A stretch of DNA of 64,000 nucleotides from Bradyrhizobium betae (GTDB lineage: Bacteria > Pseudomonadota > Alphaproteobacteria > Rhizobiales > Xanthobacteraceae). Under the pieces are notes generated by a model that saw nothing but the letters and a program-made list of their open reading frames with translations, did no database searches and was not told the origin of the DNA. Positions 8,886 to 18,124 of this stretch are shown here, piece by piece. The translations under genes were made by a program, and so were the position numbers. Every line of letters begins with the position of its first letter. Positions within the stretch are counted from its first letter, which is position 1. Location: positions 124,001 to 188,000 of the forward strand of contig NZ_MZXW01000041.1 of assembly GCF_004123905.1 (NCBI RefSeq). The letters are read 5' to 3'.

Positions 8886-10022
8886 TCATAGCCCCATCTG
8901 CCGCGACGCCAGATCCTTCATGATCTCCTCGGTGCCGCCGCCGATGGCGTTGACCTTGACCTCGCGGTAGATGCGTTCGGCCTTGATGCCGCGCATGAAG
9001 CCGGCGCCGCCGAAAATCTGCACGGCTTCCGAGGCGCAGAACGCCATCGTCTGCGTCGCCTGGTTCTTCATCATGCAGATTTCCGCGATCGGGCTCTCGC
9101 CCTGCTCCAGCCGCCACGCCAACAGCTCCAGCATCGATTGCGACGCCGCGACCTTTTGCGCCATGTCGACGATCTTGTGGCGGATCACCTGATGCTGGGC
9201 GAGCGGCTTGCCAAAAGTCTTGCGCTCCCTGGCGTAGGCGATGGCTTCGTCCAGGCAGACACGTGCAAAGGCCGTGCAACCCGCCGCCATGCCCATGCGC
9301 TCGCTGTTGAAGTTCTGCATGATGATCTTGAAGCCCTGGCCTTCCTCGCCGATCAGGTTTTCGGCCGGCACGCGGCAGTCATCGAAATGCAGTGTCGCCG
9401 TGTCGGAGGCCCACCAACCCATCTTCTTCAGTTTTGTGCGCGACAGGCCGGGCGAATTCCCCTCGATCAGGAGCAGGCTGACGCCGCCGGCGCCCTCGCC
9501 GCCGGTGCGCACCGCAACGGTCAGATAGTCGGCGCGCACGCCCGAGGTGATGAAGGTTTTTTCGCCGCTCACGACGTAGTGATTACCGTCCCGCCGCGCC
9601 CGGGTTCGCAGGTTCGCGACGTCAGAACCGCCGCCCGGCTCGGTGATGGCGAGCGCGGAAATCTTCTCGCCGGCAAGCACTTGCGGCAGCACGCGCGCCT
9701 TCACCTCCGGACGTGCCGCCCGTGCGATCGGCGGCGAGCCGATGGTGTGGCTCATCAGGCTGGCGCTGATGCCGCCGGCCCCGGCGCGCGCCAGCTCTTG
9801 GCTGGCCACGATCTTCATGAACTGATCGGCGGCGATCCCGCCATATTCCTCGGGAAATCCGAGCCCCAACAGGCCGATCCCGGCCGCCTTGCGATAGAGC
9901 ACGCGCGGGAATTCACCGGCTTCATCCCATTCATGGGCGAACGGCGCGATCTCCTTGTCAACGAAGCGGCGCATGACATCGCGGAAGGCATCGTGCTCGG
10001 CGGTATAGAACGGGCTCTTCAT
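8886..10022 (-). CDS. Acyl-CoA dehydrogenase (second paralogue)
   Basis: A 378-residue acyl-CoA dehydrogenase with AITEPGGGSDVANLRT, EKTFITSGVRAD, ERKTFGKPL and C-terminal IGGGTEEIMKDL. Like its neighbour it lacks the YEGT glutamate. It has a Glu in NSERMGMAAG at the isovaleryl-type catalytic position. It differs widely from the first paralogue, so this is not a recent duplication. The two may form a heteromer or act at successive steps. The ATG at 10022 gives the standard N-terminus (SPFYTAEHDAFRDVMRRF). It is the most upstream gene of the minus-strand island and faces the acyl-CoA ligase gene across 270 bp. Confidence 0.9.
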   Translation of the reverse strand: MKSPFYTAEHDAFRDVMRRFVDKEIAPFAHEWDEAGEFPRVLYRKAAGIGLLGLGFPEEYGGIAADQFMKIVASQELARAGAGGISASLMSHTIGSPPIARAARPEVKARVLPQVLAGEKISALAITEPGGGSDVANLRTRARRDGNHYVVSGEKTFITSGVRADYLTVAVRTGGEGAGGVSLLLIEGNSPGLSRTKLKKMGWWASDTATLHFDDCRVPAENLIGEEGQGFKIIMQNFNSERMGMAAGCTAFARVCLDEAIAYARERKTFGKPLAQHQVIRHKIVDMAQKVAASQSMLELLAWRLEQGESPIAEICMMKNQATQTMAFCASEAVQIFGGAGFMRGIKAERIYREVKVNAIGGGTEEIMKDLASRQMGL

Positions 10023-10292
10023 CGCACTCTCGCCTCGCGGACGGATTCGTCTCATTCACCATGGCCGGAACTTTGGCGGCTCACTTGCGCGGAGTGGCTG
10101 ATCCACGAGAGCCGCTCCGACCGGCCCTGGCCTAGCAACTCAACGCAAGACGATTTTCGCCCCTCGCAGGCCAACTCCGAAACAAAAAAAGAGACGTCGA
10201 TGCACAAACTCCGGCTGGCCCCTGGGTCACGCCGGGCATGGTGCACGGCAATAGGGACGAGAGGCGGCACCAGACCGCCGAGGGAGGGATTT
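10023..10292. other. Divergent intergenic region of the catabolic island
   Basis: This 270-bp stretch separates the outward-facing dehydrogenase and ligase genes and should hold both promoters. A GAGGGAGGGA ribosome site lies just before the ligase start. I found no clear operator palindrome or sigma-54 element in it. An open frame crosses it in phase with the ligase, but I regard it as non-coding. Confidence 0.5.
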
Positions 10293-11843
10293 TTGGCCGT
10301 TCGTTACTACGACTGGATTGTCCATTATGGCCGCCGCACGCCTGATAAGCTTGCAGTGATCGATCTCGCGAGCGGGCGCCGATTCACCTATGTGCAGCTC
10401 GATGCGCGCATCTCACGCCTGGCGGGATTCCTCCGTGACACCCTCAAGGTCTCGCGCGGCGACCGCGTCGCGGTGCTGGCGCTGAACACCACCGATACGC
10501 TGGAGGTGCAGTTCGCCTGCGGACGGTTAGGTGCGATCTTCGTGCCGCTGAACACCCGCCTCACCGTTCCCGAGCTTCAGTTCATCACCGGCGACTGCGC
10601 GCCTGACGTGATGATCCATGACACCGATCTCGCCGAGACGGCGCTTGCAGTGGCGAAACTGTGCGGCATTGGCACGAGCTTGCTGCTTGGACCGGGCGGC
10701 TCTTACGAGGGCGGCATCGCCGCAGCAAAACCGCTCGACCGCATCGAAGAGGTCACGCTCGATGATGTCTCGACCATCATGTACACATCGGGCACCACGG
10801 GTCATCCGAAGGGCGCGACCATCACGCACGGCATGACCTTCTGGAACTGCGTCAACCTCGGAGGTCCTGCCTGTATCGGACCGGCCTCGGTGCTGCTCAC
10901 CGTGCTGCCGCTGTTCCACACCGGCGGGCTGAATTGCTACACCAATCCGGTGCTGCATGCCGGCGGCACCGTGATGATCATGCGCGCCTTCGATCCCGGC
11001 ACGGCGCTCGGCCTGATCAACGATCCCGCGCAGGGCATCAATGTCTTCTTCGGCGTGCCCGCGATCTACCAGTTCATGGCGCAGCATCCGGCCTTCGCAA
11101 CGACTGACCTTGGCAGGCTGATCGTCGGCGGTGTCGGCGGCGCGCCGATGCCGGTGCCGCTGCTGAAAGTGTGGGAGGCGCGCGGCGTCGCGCTCCAGCA
11201 GGGCTACGGCATGACCGAGACCTCGCCGGCCGTGCTGGTGCTCGACCGTGAGGATGCAGCCCGCAAGGCCGGCTCGGCCGGCAAACCCGTGCTGCACACT
11301 GAAGTCCGCATCGTGCGCCCCGACGGCAGCGATGCCAGCGTCGGCGAACTCGGTGAACTCTGGGTGAAGGGGCCGAACATCACGCCCGGCTACTGGAACA
11401 GGCCGGAGGCGAACAAGACGTCCTTCACCAACGGCTGGCTGCACACCGGCGACGCCACGCGCGTCGATGAAGAAGGCTTCTACTACATCGTCGACCGCTG
11501 GAAGGACATGTACATCTCCGGCGGCGAGAATGTCTATCCGGCCGAGGTCGAGAACGTCCTGCATCAGCTCACTGCCATTGCGGAAGCCGCCGTGATCGGT
11601 ATTGCAGATCCGCAATGGGGTGAAGTCGGCCTCGCCATCGTTGCGGTCAAGCCGGGCCAGCGGCTGACCGAGGCGGACGTCTTCGCGCATTGCGCGGCCA
11701 ATCTCGCGCGCTTCAAATGCCCGCGCCAGATCCGGTTCGTCGATGCGCTGCCACGCAACGCCACGGGCAAGATCCACAAGCCGACCTTGCGCAAGGAATT
11801 TTCGGTGACCTCGGAAGTCGACAAGAAAGTCGCCATCGCCTGA
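10293..11843 (+). CDS. Acyl-CoA synthetase (AMP-forming fatty/aryl acid-CoA ligase)
   Basis: A 516-residue ANL-superfamily enzyme. The P-loop MYTSGTTGHPKGATITHG is followed by YGMTETSPA, then GWLHTGDATRVDEEGFYYI, DRWKDMYISGGENVYPAEVE and the C-terminal ATGKIHKPTLR with the catalytic lysine. It would activate a carboxylic acid with ATP and CoA, giving the first CoA thioester for the dehydrogenases and carboxylase across the divergent promoter. I chose a TTG start at 10293 because a strong ribosome site lies just upstream and it gives the usual N-terminus of this family. An ATG at 10200 is possible but adds an unconserved-looking stretch. Confidence 0.9.
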   Translation: MAVRYYDWIVHYGRRTPDKLAVIDLASGRRFTYVQLDARISRLAGFLRDTLKVSRGDRVAVLALNTTDTLEVQFACGRLGAIFVPLNTRLTVPELQFITGDCAPDVMIHDTDLAETALAVAKLCGIGTSLLLGPGGSYEGGIAAAKPLDRIEEVTLDDVSTIMYTSGTTGHPKGATITHGMTFWNCVNLGGPACIGPASVLLTVLPLFHTGGLNCYTNPVLHAGGTVMIMRAFDPGTALGLINDPAQGINVFFGVPAIYQFMAQHPAFATTDLGRLIVGGVGGAPMPVPLLKVWEARGVALQQGYGMTETSPAVLVLDREDAARKAGSAGKPVLHTEVRIVRPDGSDASVGELGELWVKGPNITPGYWNRPEANKTSFTNGWLHTGDATRVDEEGFYYIVDRWKDMYISGGENVYPAEVENVLHQLTAIAEAAVIGIADPQWGEVGLAIVAVKPGQRLTEADVFAHCAANLARFKCPRQIRFVDALPRNATGKIHKPTLRKEFSVTSEVDKKVAIA

Positions 11844-11846
11844 CCA

Positions 11847-11876
11847 AAGCGCCCCTTGCGGGCGCTTCTTCGTTTC
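11847..11876 (+). terminator. Rho-independent terminator after the acyl-CoA ligase gene
   Basis: AAGCGCCC pairs perfectly with GGGCGCTT around a 5-base loop, followed by a T-rich CTTCGTTTCT. It begins 4 bases after the ligase stop and precedes the binding-protein gene. Confidence 0.75.
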
Positions 11877-11930
11877 TGACGTGCCTGCTTCAACCCAGAA
11901 GAAACCTCAGAGAAAACCCAAGGAATTTTC

Positions 11931-13151
11931 ATGAACAGGAAACTCCACCTCCTTGCCGCAGCAACAGCGCTGACGCTGCTTGCGACCCAATCCGCATATG
12001 CGCAGAAGGCGTACGACACCGGCGTCACCGACACCGAGATCAAGATCGGCAATGTCGAGGCCTATTCGGGCCCTGCGTCCGCCTACGGCGTCATCGGCAA
12101 GACCGAGGAAGCCTATTTCAAGATGATCAACGATCAGGGTGGCATCAACGGCCGCAAGATCAACTGGATCTCCTACGACGACGGCTACTCGCCGCCGAAA
12201 ACCGTGGAGCAGATCCGCAAGCTGATCGAGAGCGACGAGGTGTTCCTCGTCTTCAACGCGCTAGGCACGCCGACCCAGACCGCCGTGCAGAAATATCACA
12301 ATTCCAAGAAGGTGCCGCAGCTCTTCCTCGCCACCGGCGCCAGCAAGTGGAACGACCCGAAGAATTTTCCCTGGACCATGGGATTCCAGCCCAGCTACCG
12401 GGTCGAGGCGCAAATTTTCGCAAAGTACATTCTGAAGGAGAAGCCGGACGCGAAGGTCGCGATCTTCTATGCCAATGACGATTTCGGCAAGGACTACCTC
12501 GCCGGTATCAAGGACGTGTTCGGCGACAAGGCCTCGAAGCTGATCGTCGCTGAAGAAAGCTACGAGACGTCGGAGCCGTCAATCGATGCCCACATCGTCA
12601 AGCTCAAGGGCACCGGCGCCGATGTATTCGTCAACATCGCAACCCCGAAATTTGCCGCGCAAGCCATCAAGAAGATCGCGGAGCTGGAGTGGAAGCCGAT
12701 GCACCTGATGACGGACGTCTCGGTGTCGATCGGCGCGGTGATGAAGCCGGCCGGACTCGAGGCCTCGGAAGGCGTGCTGTCGGCCGGCTATCTGAAGGAT
12801 GCGTCGGATCCGCAGTGGAAGGACGACGAGGGCATGAAGAAATTCATGACCTTCATCGACAAGTACATGCCCGGCGCGAACATTTCGGACGCCAATCTGG
12901 TGTACGCCTATGCTGCAGCACAGACCATGGTGCAGGTGCTGAAGCAGTCGGGCGACAATCTGACCCGCGAGAACGTGATGAAGCAGGCCGCGAGCCTGAA
13001 GGACTTCGTCCCCGACACGCTGATCCCCGGAATCAAGATCAACACCTCGTCCACCGACTTCGCGCCGATCGAGCAGCTCAAGATGTGGCGGTTCAAGAAG
13101 GGCCAGTGGGAGCTGTTCGGCGATATCATCAGCGCCGAAACCGGCGGCTAG
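11931..13151 (+). CDS. ABC transporter periplasmic branched-chain amino acid-type binding protein
   Basis: A 406-residue protein with a Sec signal peptide (hydrophobic ATALTLLATQ, cleavage after AYA) and a type I periplasmic binding fold of the LivJ family (Peripla_BP_6). It starts KAYDTGVTDTEIKIGN and contains YANDDFGKDYLAGIKD in the second lobe. No permease or ATPase genes adjoin it, so it must use components encoded elsewhere. It probably binds the acid, or a precursor, processed by the catabolic island, which is an inference from position. The ATG at 11931 fits the signal peptide. A terminator in front of it suggests its own promoter or partial read-through. Confidence 0.92.
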   Translation: MNRKLHLLAAATALTLLATQSAYAQKAYDTGVTDTEIKIGNVEAYSGPASAYGVIGKTEEAYFKMINDQGGINGRKINWISYDDGYSPPKTVEQIRKLIESDEVFLVFNALGTPTQTAVQKYHNSKKVPQLFLATGASKWNDPKNFPWTMGFQPSYRVEAQIFAKYILKEKPDAKVAIFYANDDFGKDYLAGIKDVFGDKASKLIVAEESYETSEPSIDAHIVKLKGTGADVFVNIATPKFAAQAIKKIAELEWKPMHLMTDVSVSIGAVMKPAGLEASEGVLSAGYLKDASDPQWKDDEGMKKFMTFIDKYMPGANISDANLVYAYAAAQTMVQVLKQSGDNLTRENVMKQAASLKDFVPDTLIPGIKINTSSTDFAPIEQLKMWRFKKGQWELFGDIISAETGG

Positions 13152-13181
13152 TCCGACTTACAGTACTCGCCCGAAAGTGCA

Positions 13182-13212
13182 GAATAGCGGCCGTAGCGCC
13201 GCTATTCGTTTT
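13182..13212. terminator. Hairpin between convergent genes
   Basis: GAATAGCGGC and GCCGCTATTC form a perfect 10-bp stem with a 6-base loop, followed by GTTTT on the plus strand. It overlaps the last codons of the minus-strand glycosyltransferase gene and probably terminates the binding-protein transcript. Confidence 0.6.
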
Positions 13213-14647
13213 CGGCACGTTCGACATCGATGGCCGCGATGGGCAGGCCAAGACGACGCGCGTCGCCGACGCCGTTGAATGCCGGGCATGCCCATGCAAG
13301 GACGGCGATACCCGACAGCGGCAGATCAAGGCGCAGCATAAAACTGTCGTGACCGACCACGATTGCGGCAGGGTCCACGGGCGTACCGTCGAGATAGAAA
13401 TACACGCCGATCCGATCCAGAGGCCCACGAAGAGCCGGGCTTTGGATGCGTACGATATTGCGCGCGGAAACTCCCGCGACGCGAACGGCAGCCTGTGGCT
13501 CGCTCCAGCGAAACGTGTGGCCCGCTGACGATTCCCTGCAATGAAACCCGATCTGCGCGAGAACATTGTCACCGAACAGTCTCGTTGCGTGCCCCGCGCA
13601 AATGCTGCGGATATAATCGAGCCTCTGAAGCCGGATCAGCGATGCAACATACCGCTTCATCCATCGCCGGGCAGCGGCGCTGCTCCCGACTGTGATCAGT
13701 ACGGTCAGCATCGTGCGCGCTTGCACGACGTCGATGCGCGCCGCTATGCGCGCGCGAAGGTCGTTGAGAAGCGCAGGCGCGGCCCACCGCCGGAATGCCC
13801 GCAGCATTTCCCCCGGCCGCTTCCAGCCCCAGCCCGCGAGACTGTAGCGCACGAGCGCACTCAGCGCATTGCGGGCGATCTCGGAATCGAGCTTGTCCCG
13901 TTCGCTCCATTCGATCGGAATGTCGAGCAACTCGCTGCCGGGATCGCGGCGTGCCTCGCTGAGATAGCGGATCTCGCCCCGCACGAAATCGAGCGTGAAC
14001 TTCTCTAGCTCGTCGAGCCGGCCGACGTAGTAATGATGGACACGAGCCTCGTCCAGATAGCCGATGACGTGACCGCGTGCATAATAGCTGGCAGCGAGCA
14101 CCCATTCGGCAAAATGGCCGAGATCCGTGCGCAGGCCGCCGCATTCCTCATAGATGTCGCGTCGTGTCACGAAGCACTGGTCGAGGACCTTGAGCCATGG
14201 ATGCTGCTTCATGCCGAACTCGATATCGGACTGGTACATCGCAGCTTCCGCTTCCGACAAAGCGTTATGGCAGATCGGGATCGAGCGGCAGGAGAAGCCC
14301 GACCAATCGGGATGATCTTCGATGGCGCGCAAGCAGAGTTCGAGCACGTCGGGCTCGGGACGACAGTGCGATTCCGTGAAGAACAGATGGTTTCCCCGAG
14401 CCTTCGCTGCGCCGAATGCGCTCAACTCGATGTCATGATGGGACTCGCTGTATTCGAGACGAGCTTCGTCGCCGACGAGCTGTTCGATATCCGAGCGAAG
14501 CATGGCGTCCGGCGGCACGACGAGAATGATCTCGTACAGGGAGGTGTCGACAGTCTGCGATTTCCACCCGAGCCAGGATTGCCGCCATTGCCCGCGATGA
14601 TCGTCAAGCGGGATGATGACGGAGAACGTGGGTCGGTCGAGACTCAT
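13202..14647 (-). CDS. Glycosyltransferase family 2 protein
   Basis: A 481-residue protein. The N-terminal GT-A fold opens FSVIIPLDD and has the donor-binding region FFTESHCRPEPDVLE in place of the usual DDD/DDS. An acceptor-side region around residue 185 reads GHFAEWVLAAS. Residues beyond about 300 do not resemble the catalytic domain and I do not recognise them. The sugar and acceptor are unknown. It presumably acts on a surface polysaccharide or glycoconjugate. The ATG at 14647 gives the family N-terminus. The gene lies downstream of the HTH regulator gene on the same strand, with 54 bp between. Confidence 0.75.
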   Translation of the reverse strand: MSLDRPTFSVIIPLDDHRGQWRQSWLGWKSQTVDTSLYEIILVVPPDAMLRSDIEQLVGDEARLEYSESHHDIELSAFGAAKARGNHLFFTESHCRPEPDVLELCLRAIEDHPDWSGFSCRSIPICHNALSEAEAAMYQSDIEFGMKQHPWLKVLDQCFVTRRDIYEECGGLRTDLGHFAEWVLAASYYARGHVIGYLDEARVHHYYVGRLDELEKFTLDFVRGEIRYLSEARRDPGSELLDIPIEWSERDKLDSEIARNALSALVRYSLAGWGWKRPGEMLRAFRRWAAPALLNDLRARIAARIDVVQARTMLTVLITVGSSAAARRWMKRYVASLIRLQRLDYIRSICAGHATRLFGDNVLAQIGFHCRESSAGHTFRWSEPQAAVRVAGVSARNIVRIQSPALRGPLDRIGVYFYLDGTPVDPAAIVVGHDSFMLRLDLPLSGIAVLAWACPAFNGVGDARRLGLPIAAIDVERAENE

Positions 14648-14701
14648 GCCGGGTCTCACTCCTCAACATGATCGCTCGGGTCGCCGACTCAGGCGGAAGG
14701 T

Positions 14702-15463
14702 CTAGGCCGGTAGAAATAACGCAAAAGATTCGTCAACAGTGCGGCGAAGGTGATCCCGATACAATTTGTAATTTGCGTGGCTGGATGCGATCCGGCCCAC
14801 GGCAGGATCGATAATATTTCGTGCGGGCACATAGGCGATCGGCGCGGCGATCGGCGTCAGCTGCGAGCCCGGGCCGGCGCGGAGCGTCGAGATGATGCCG
14901 TACATCTCGCCTGCGACCGTCGGCCGCGAGACCGTGATCACGCGATGCTGGCCGTGCTTGATGATGACGAGGTAGATGAAACCGGACTGATGCGGGACCG
15001 CGACCTCGCCGGTGTGCTCGTAGGCCGCATCGGTGCGCTCGCCCTCGCGGAACACCAGTGAGGAGACCTTCGGCTCCCAGATGATCTCGGTGCGGTAGGC
15101 GAAGATCGCGTCCTTGTCGCCGAAGGACGGCCGCAGCGTGATGTAGACATCCTCGATCCAGGTCACGGCGCGATGCGAGTAGGAGCCGAGGCTGTCGGGT
15201 GCGACATCGTTTGCAGCCGGAGGCGTCACCACGACGGCGCTCTTGCGCAAGGACACACCCAGCGCCTGCTCCAGCCGCACCGTCGTCGCCAGCGTGAACG
15301 GCCGGCGGCCGCCGAGCACCTTCTCCAGCGTCGACAGGCTGAGCTTGGCCTGCTCGGCCAGCGCCTGCCGGGAAATTCGTCGCCTGGCTAGCTCCTCGCG
15401 GATGGTCTCGGCGATCTCGCGGCTCTGCTCGTCCGAAAGCTGCTTGTCGTCCTGCGTCTGCAT
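14702..15463 (-). CDS. HTH (XRE-like) transcriptional regulator with C-terminal sensor-like domain
   Basis: A 253-residue protein. After a short charged leader, residues about 30-75 form a helix-turn-helix of the XRE/Cro type (RQALAEQAKLSLSTLEKVLGG, 'RRPFT', then LEQALGVSLR). The remaining 170 residues are a domain I cannot name, rich in beta-strand-like stretches, which could bind a ligand. It is divergently transcribed from the sortase-target gene, with 185 bp between the starts, so it is a candidate regulator of the sortase locus. The ATG at 15463 was preferred over a more distant one because the leader before it is not domain-like. Confidence 0.75.
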   Translation of the reverse strand: MQTQDDKQLSDEQSREIAETIREELARRRISRQALAEQAKLSLSTLEKVLGGRRPFTLATTVRLEQALGVSLRKSAVVVTPPAANDVAPDSLGSYSHRAVTWIEDVYITLRPSFGDKDAIFAYRTEIIWEPKVSSLVFREGERTDAAYEHTGEVAVPHQSGFIYLVIIKHGQHRVITVSRPTVAGEMYGIISTLRAGPGSQLTPIAAPIAYVPARNIIDPAVGRIASSHANYKLYRDHLRRTVDESFALFLPA

Positions 15464-15648
15464 CGTCAGCCCTGCCTTGGGACGCCAGTCTAGCAGGGCG
15501 GACAAGCCAGCACAAAACCGTACATGGCCGCCCCGGCGGCGGCCCGCCGGGCCGGCCGCGGCGGAACATTGCCGATCATTCTGCTCGCGAAAGCAGGCTC
15601 TCCGGATGGATGCTCGCCATCGTCAAACACCCTTCGGGAGCAGGCCAA

Positions 15649-17913
15649 ATGAGCAATTACGACGCGGTCGACAGCAACCAACACCCCTGGCTGGGACGGC
15701 TCATCGTGATCGGAGTGTTCCTTCTGGCGCAGGGCGTTGCCATGCTCCTCGTTGCCTTCATCGCCTTGCTGGTGAGCTTCGAGCCGGGCTGGTCGGCAAC
15801 GACCGAGCAGGCCAGCCTGCTCCAGCCCGGCGATGCCAAATCCGGCAGCCTGCTGCTGAAGGAAGACGGCGCCTATACCGAAGCGATCCGCCTCGGCACC
15901 GATGTCGATATCACGGTATCGGGCCCGACGCTGCGCGCCCGCGTCACCCAGATCTTCCGCAACCCGACCAAGGACTGGGTCGAGGCCACCTATGTCTACC
16001 CGCTCGCGAGCAATGGCGCGGTCGATACGCTGAAGATGGTGGTCGGCGACCGCGTCATCGTCGGCGACATCAAGGAGCGGCAGCAGGCCCGCGTGATCTA
16101 CGAGCAGGCGCGCCGCGCCGGCCAGAAAGCCGCGCTGACCGAGCAGGAGCGGCCGAACATCTTCACCAATTCGGTCGCCAATATCGGTCCCGGCGAAACC
16201 GTGCTGGTGCAGATCGAATATCAGGAGCCGGTGCATCAATCCGGCAACGAATATTCGCTACGCCTGCCGCTGGTGGTCGCTCCGCGCTACAATCCGGCAC
16301 CGATCGTGCAGAGCGTCGACTTCCGCCAGGACGGCTCCGGCTGGGGTGCGACGGCGTCGAACCCTGTGCCGGATCGTGATCGCATCTCGCCGCCCGTGCT
16401 GGACCCCGCCAAGAATGCGCCGGTCAATCCGACCAGCATCACGGTGCGCCTGAAGGCCGGCTTTGCGCTCGGCGAGGTCAGGAGCCACCACCACAACGTC
16501 AAGACGGAAAACCCTGACAACACGACGCGGATCGTCACGCTTGCCGACGGCGCGGTGCCGGCCGACCGCGATTTCGAGCTGACCTGGAGGCCGGCCGCCG
16601 AGAAAGCGCCGTCGGTCGGCCTGTTCCGCGAACATGTCGGCGATGCCGATTATCTGCTCGCCTTCGTCACCCCGCCCAGCGCCGAGCAGGCGACGCGGAA
16701 GCCGCTGCCGCGCGAGGTGGTGTTCGTGATCGACAATTCCGGCTCGATGGGCGGCACGTCGATCGTGCAGGCCAAGGCGAGCCTGCTCTATGCCCTCGGC
16801 CGCCTCCAGCCCAGCGATCGCTTCAACGTCATCCGTTTCGACGACACCTTGGATGTGCTGTTTCCGGCCTCCGTGCCTGCGGATGCCGCGCATGTCGGCG
16901 AGGCAACCTCTTTCGTGAGCGCGTTGCAGGCGCGCGGCGGCACTGAGATGGTGCCGGCGATGCGCGCCGCGCTGACCGACAAGCTCGGCGACACCAGCAT
17001 GATCCGCCAAATCGTATTCCTGACCGACGGTGCAATCGGCAACGAGCAGCAATTGTTCGAGACGGTCACGTCGATGCGCGGCCGCTCGCGCGTCTTCATG
17101 GTCGGCATCGGCTCCGCACCCAACACCTACCTGATGACGCGCGCCTCCGAGCTCGGCCGCGGCGCCTTCACCCATATCGGCTCGGTCGAGCAGGTCGAGG
17201 AGCGCATGCGCGGCCTGTTCGCCAAGCTGGAGAACCCGGCGGTAACAGGCCTCAGCGCAAAATTCTCCGAAGCCAAGGCCGATGTGACGCCAACAATCAT
17301 TCCCGACGTCTATCGCGACGAACCGCTGGTGCTGGCGGCCAAGCTCGACAAGCTCGCCGGCTCGCTCGAAATCAAGGGACACGTCGGCGACCGCCCGTGG
17401 TCGGTGACGCTGCCGCTGCAAAATGCCGCCGAAGGCAAGGGCCTGTCAAAACTCTGGGCCAGGCGCAAGATCGGCGATGCTGAGGTCGCGCGCACCCTAC
17501 GCGAGATGACGCCTGACGACTCCGACAAGGCGATCCTGGCGCTGGCGCTCGACCATCAGATCGTCACGCGGCTGACCAGCCTTATCGCGGTCGACAAGAC
17601 GCCGAACCGTCCCGAGGGCGCGCCGCTCAAGCTCAGCGAGTTGCCGATCAACCTGCCGGCCGGCTGGGACTTCGAGAAGGTCCTTGGCGAACGGCCGCAG
17701 CAAGCGCCGACGCAGTTGCGCGAACGTCATGCCGATGCGCGCAGCCAGCCGGCTGCAAGGCGGCCGACCCCCGCTACGCCCGATGCGATCCGCCTGCCGA
17801 AGACTGCAACCTCGGCCGAGCTGAAGATGATCGCAGGCCTGATCCTGATCATGCTCGCCCTGATCCTGTTCGTGTTCAACCGACGTCAGACCTTGCTCAC
17901 TGACGCCGCTTGA
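15649..17913 (+). CDS. VIT/VWA-domain sortase target protein with LPKTAT sorting signal
   Basis: A 754-residue cell-envelope protein. It has an N-terminal membrane-spanning segment (about 16-45), a VIT domain of the inter-alpha-trypsin inhibitor type (about 70-210) and a VWA domain with an intact metal site, DNSGSMGG from Asp362. A linker follows, then a C-terminal sorting signal: LPKTAT (Leu716-Thr721), a hydrophobic helix and basic NRRQ. This is the layout of the 'marine proteobacterial sortase target' family, whose genes pair with a dedicated sortase. The sortase would cleave at the LPxT threonine and attach the protein to an unknown acceptor. The ATG at 15649 has GGAGCAGG just upstream. 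A strong terminator follows the gene. Confidence 0.9.
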   Translation: MSNYDAVDSNQHPWLGRLIVIGVFLLAQGVAMLLVAFIALLVSFEPGWSATTEQASLLQPGDAKSGSLLLKEDGAYTEAIRLGTDVDITVSGPTLRARVTQIFRNPTKDWVEATYVYPLASNGAVDTLKMVVGDRVIVGDIKERQQARVIYEQARRAGQKAALTEQERPNIFTNSVANIGPGETVLVQIEYQEPVHQSGNEYSLRLPLVVAPRYNPAPIVQSVDFRQDGSGWGATASNPVPDRDRISPPVLDPAKNAPVNPTSITVRLKAGFALGEVRSHHHNVKTENPDNTTRIVTLADGAVPADRDFELTWRPAAEKAPSVGLFREHVGDADYLLAFVTPPSAEQATRKPLPREVVFVIDNSGSMGGTSIVQAKASLLYALGRLQPSDRFNVIRFDDTLDVLFPASVPADAAHVGEATSFVSALQARGGTEMVPAMRAALTDKLGDTSMIRQIVFLTDGAIGNEQQLFETVTSMRGRSRVFMVGIGSAPNTYLMTRASELGRGAFTHIGSVEQVEERMRGLFAKLENPAVTGLSAKFSEAKADVTPTIIPDVYRDEPLVLAAKLDKLAGSLEIKGHVGDRPWSVTLPLQNAAEGKGLSKLWARRKIGDAEVARTLREMTPDDSDKAILALALDHQIVTRLTSLIAVDKTPNRPEGAPLKLSELPINLPAGWDFEKVLGERPQQAPTQLRERHADARSQPAARRPTPATPDAIRLPKTATSAELKMIAGLILIMLALILFVFNRRQTLLTDAA

Positions 17914-17941
17914 GAGAGGAGCCCCCCGAACTCCTCTGTTA

Positions 17942-17990
17942 GCGCGCGCGGCTGCCCGTCCCACACCAACGGCCGCGCGCGCCTTTTTCT
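17942..17990 (+). terminator. Strong Rho-independent terminator after the sortase-target gene
   Basis: GCGCGCGCGGC (17942-17952) pairs with GCCGCGCGCGC (17972-17982) in a perfect 11-bp stem, followed by CTTTTTCT. It lies 29 bases after the stop and before the sortase gene. Confidence 0.85.
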
Positions 17991-17995
17991 TCCCC

Positions 17996-18112
17996 CGTCA
18001 TTGCGAGCGCAGCGAAGCAATCCAGGCTGCCTCCGCGGAAAGGCTCTGGATTGCTTCGCGGAGCCGGTCATCGGGCCGATGCTTCGCGCGGACCCGTTGG
18101 CTCGCAATGACG
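17996..18112. repeat. Intergenic palindromic repeat, family A (copy 2)
   Basis: The ends CGTCATTGCGAG and CTCGCAATGACG and the internal pair GAAGCAATCCAG / CTGGATTGCTTC match copy 1 at 4794-4879. This copy is longer by an insertion of about 30 bp in the right arm. It sits between the terminator and the sortase gene. Confidence 0.85.
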
Positions 18113-18124
18113 AAAATTGGCACA

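Noticed and set aside
9138..10292. Long in-frame N-terminal extension of the acyl-CoA ligase
   Set aside because: It runs opposite a well-supported dehydrogenase gene and shows no ligase homology. A strong ribosome site marks the start near 10293.
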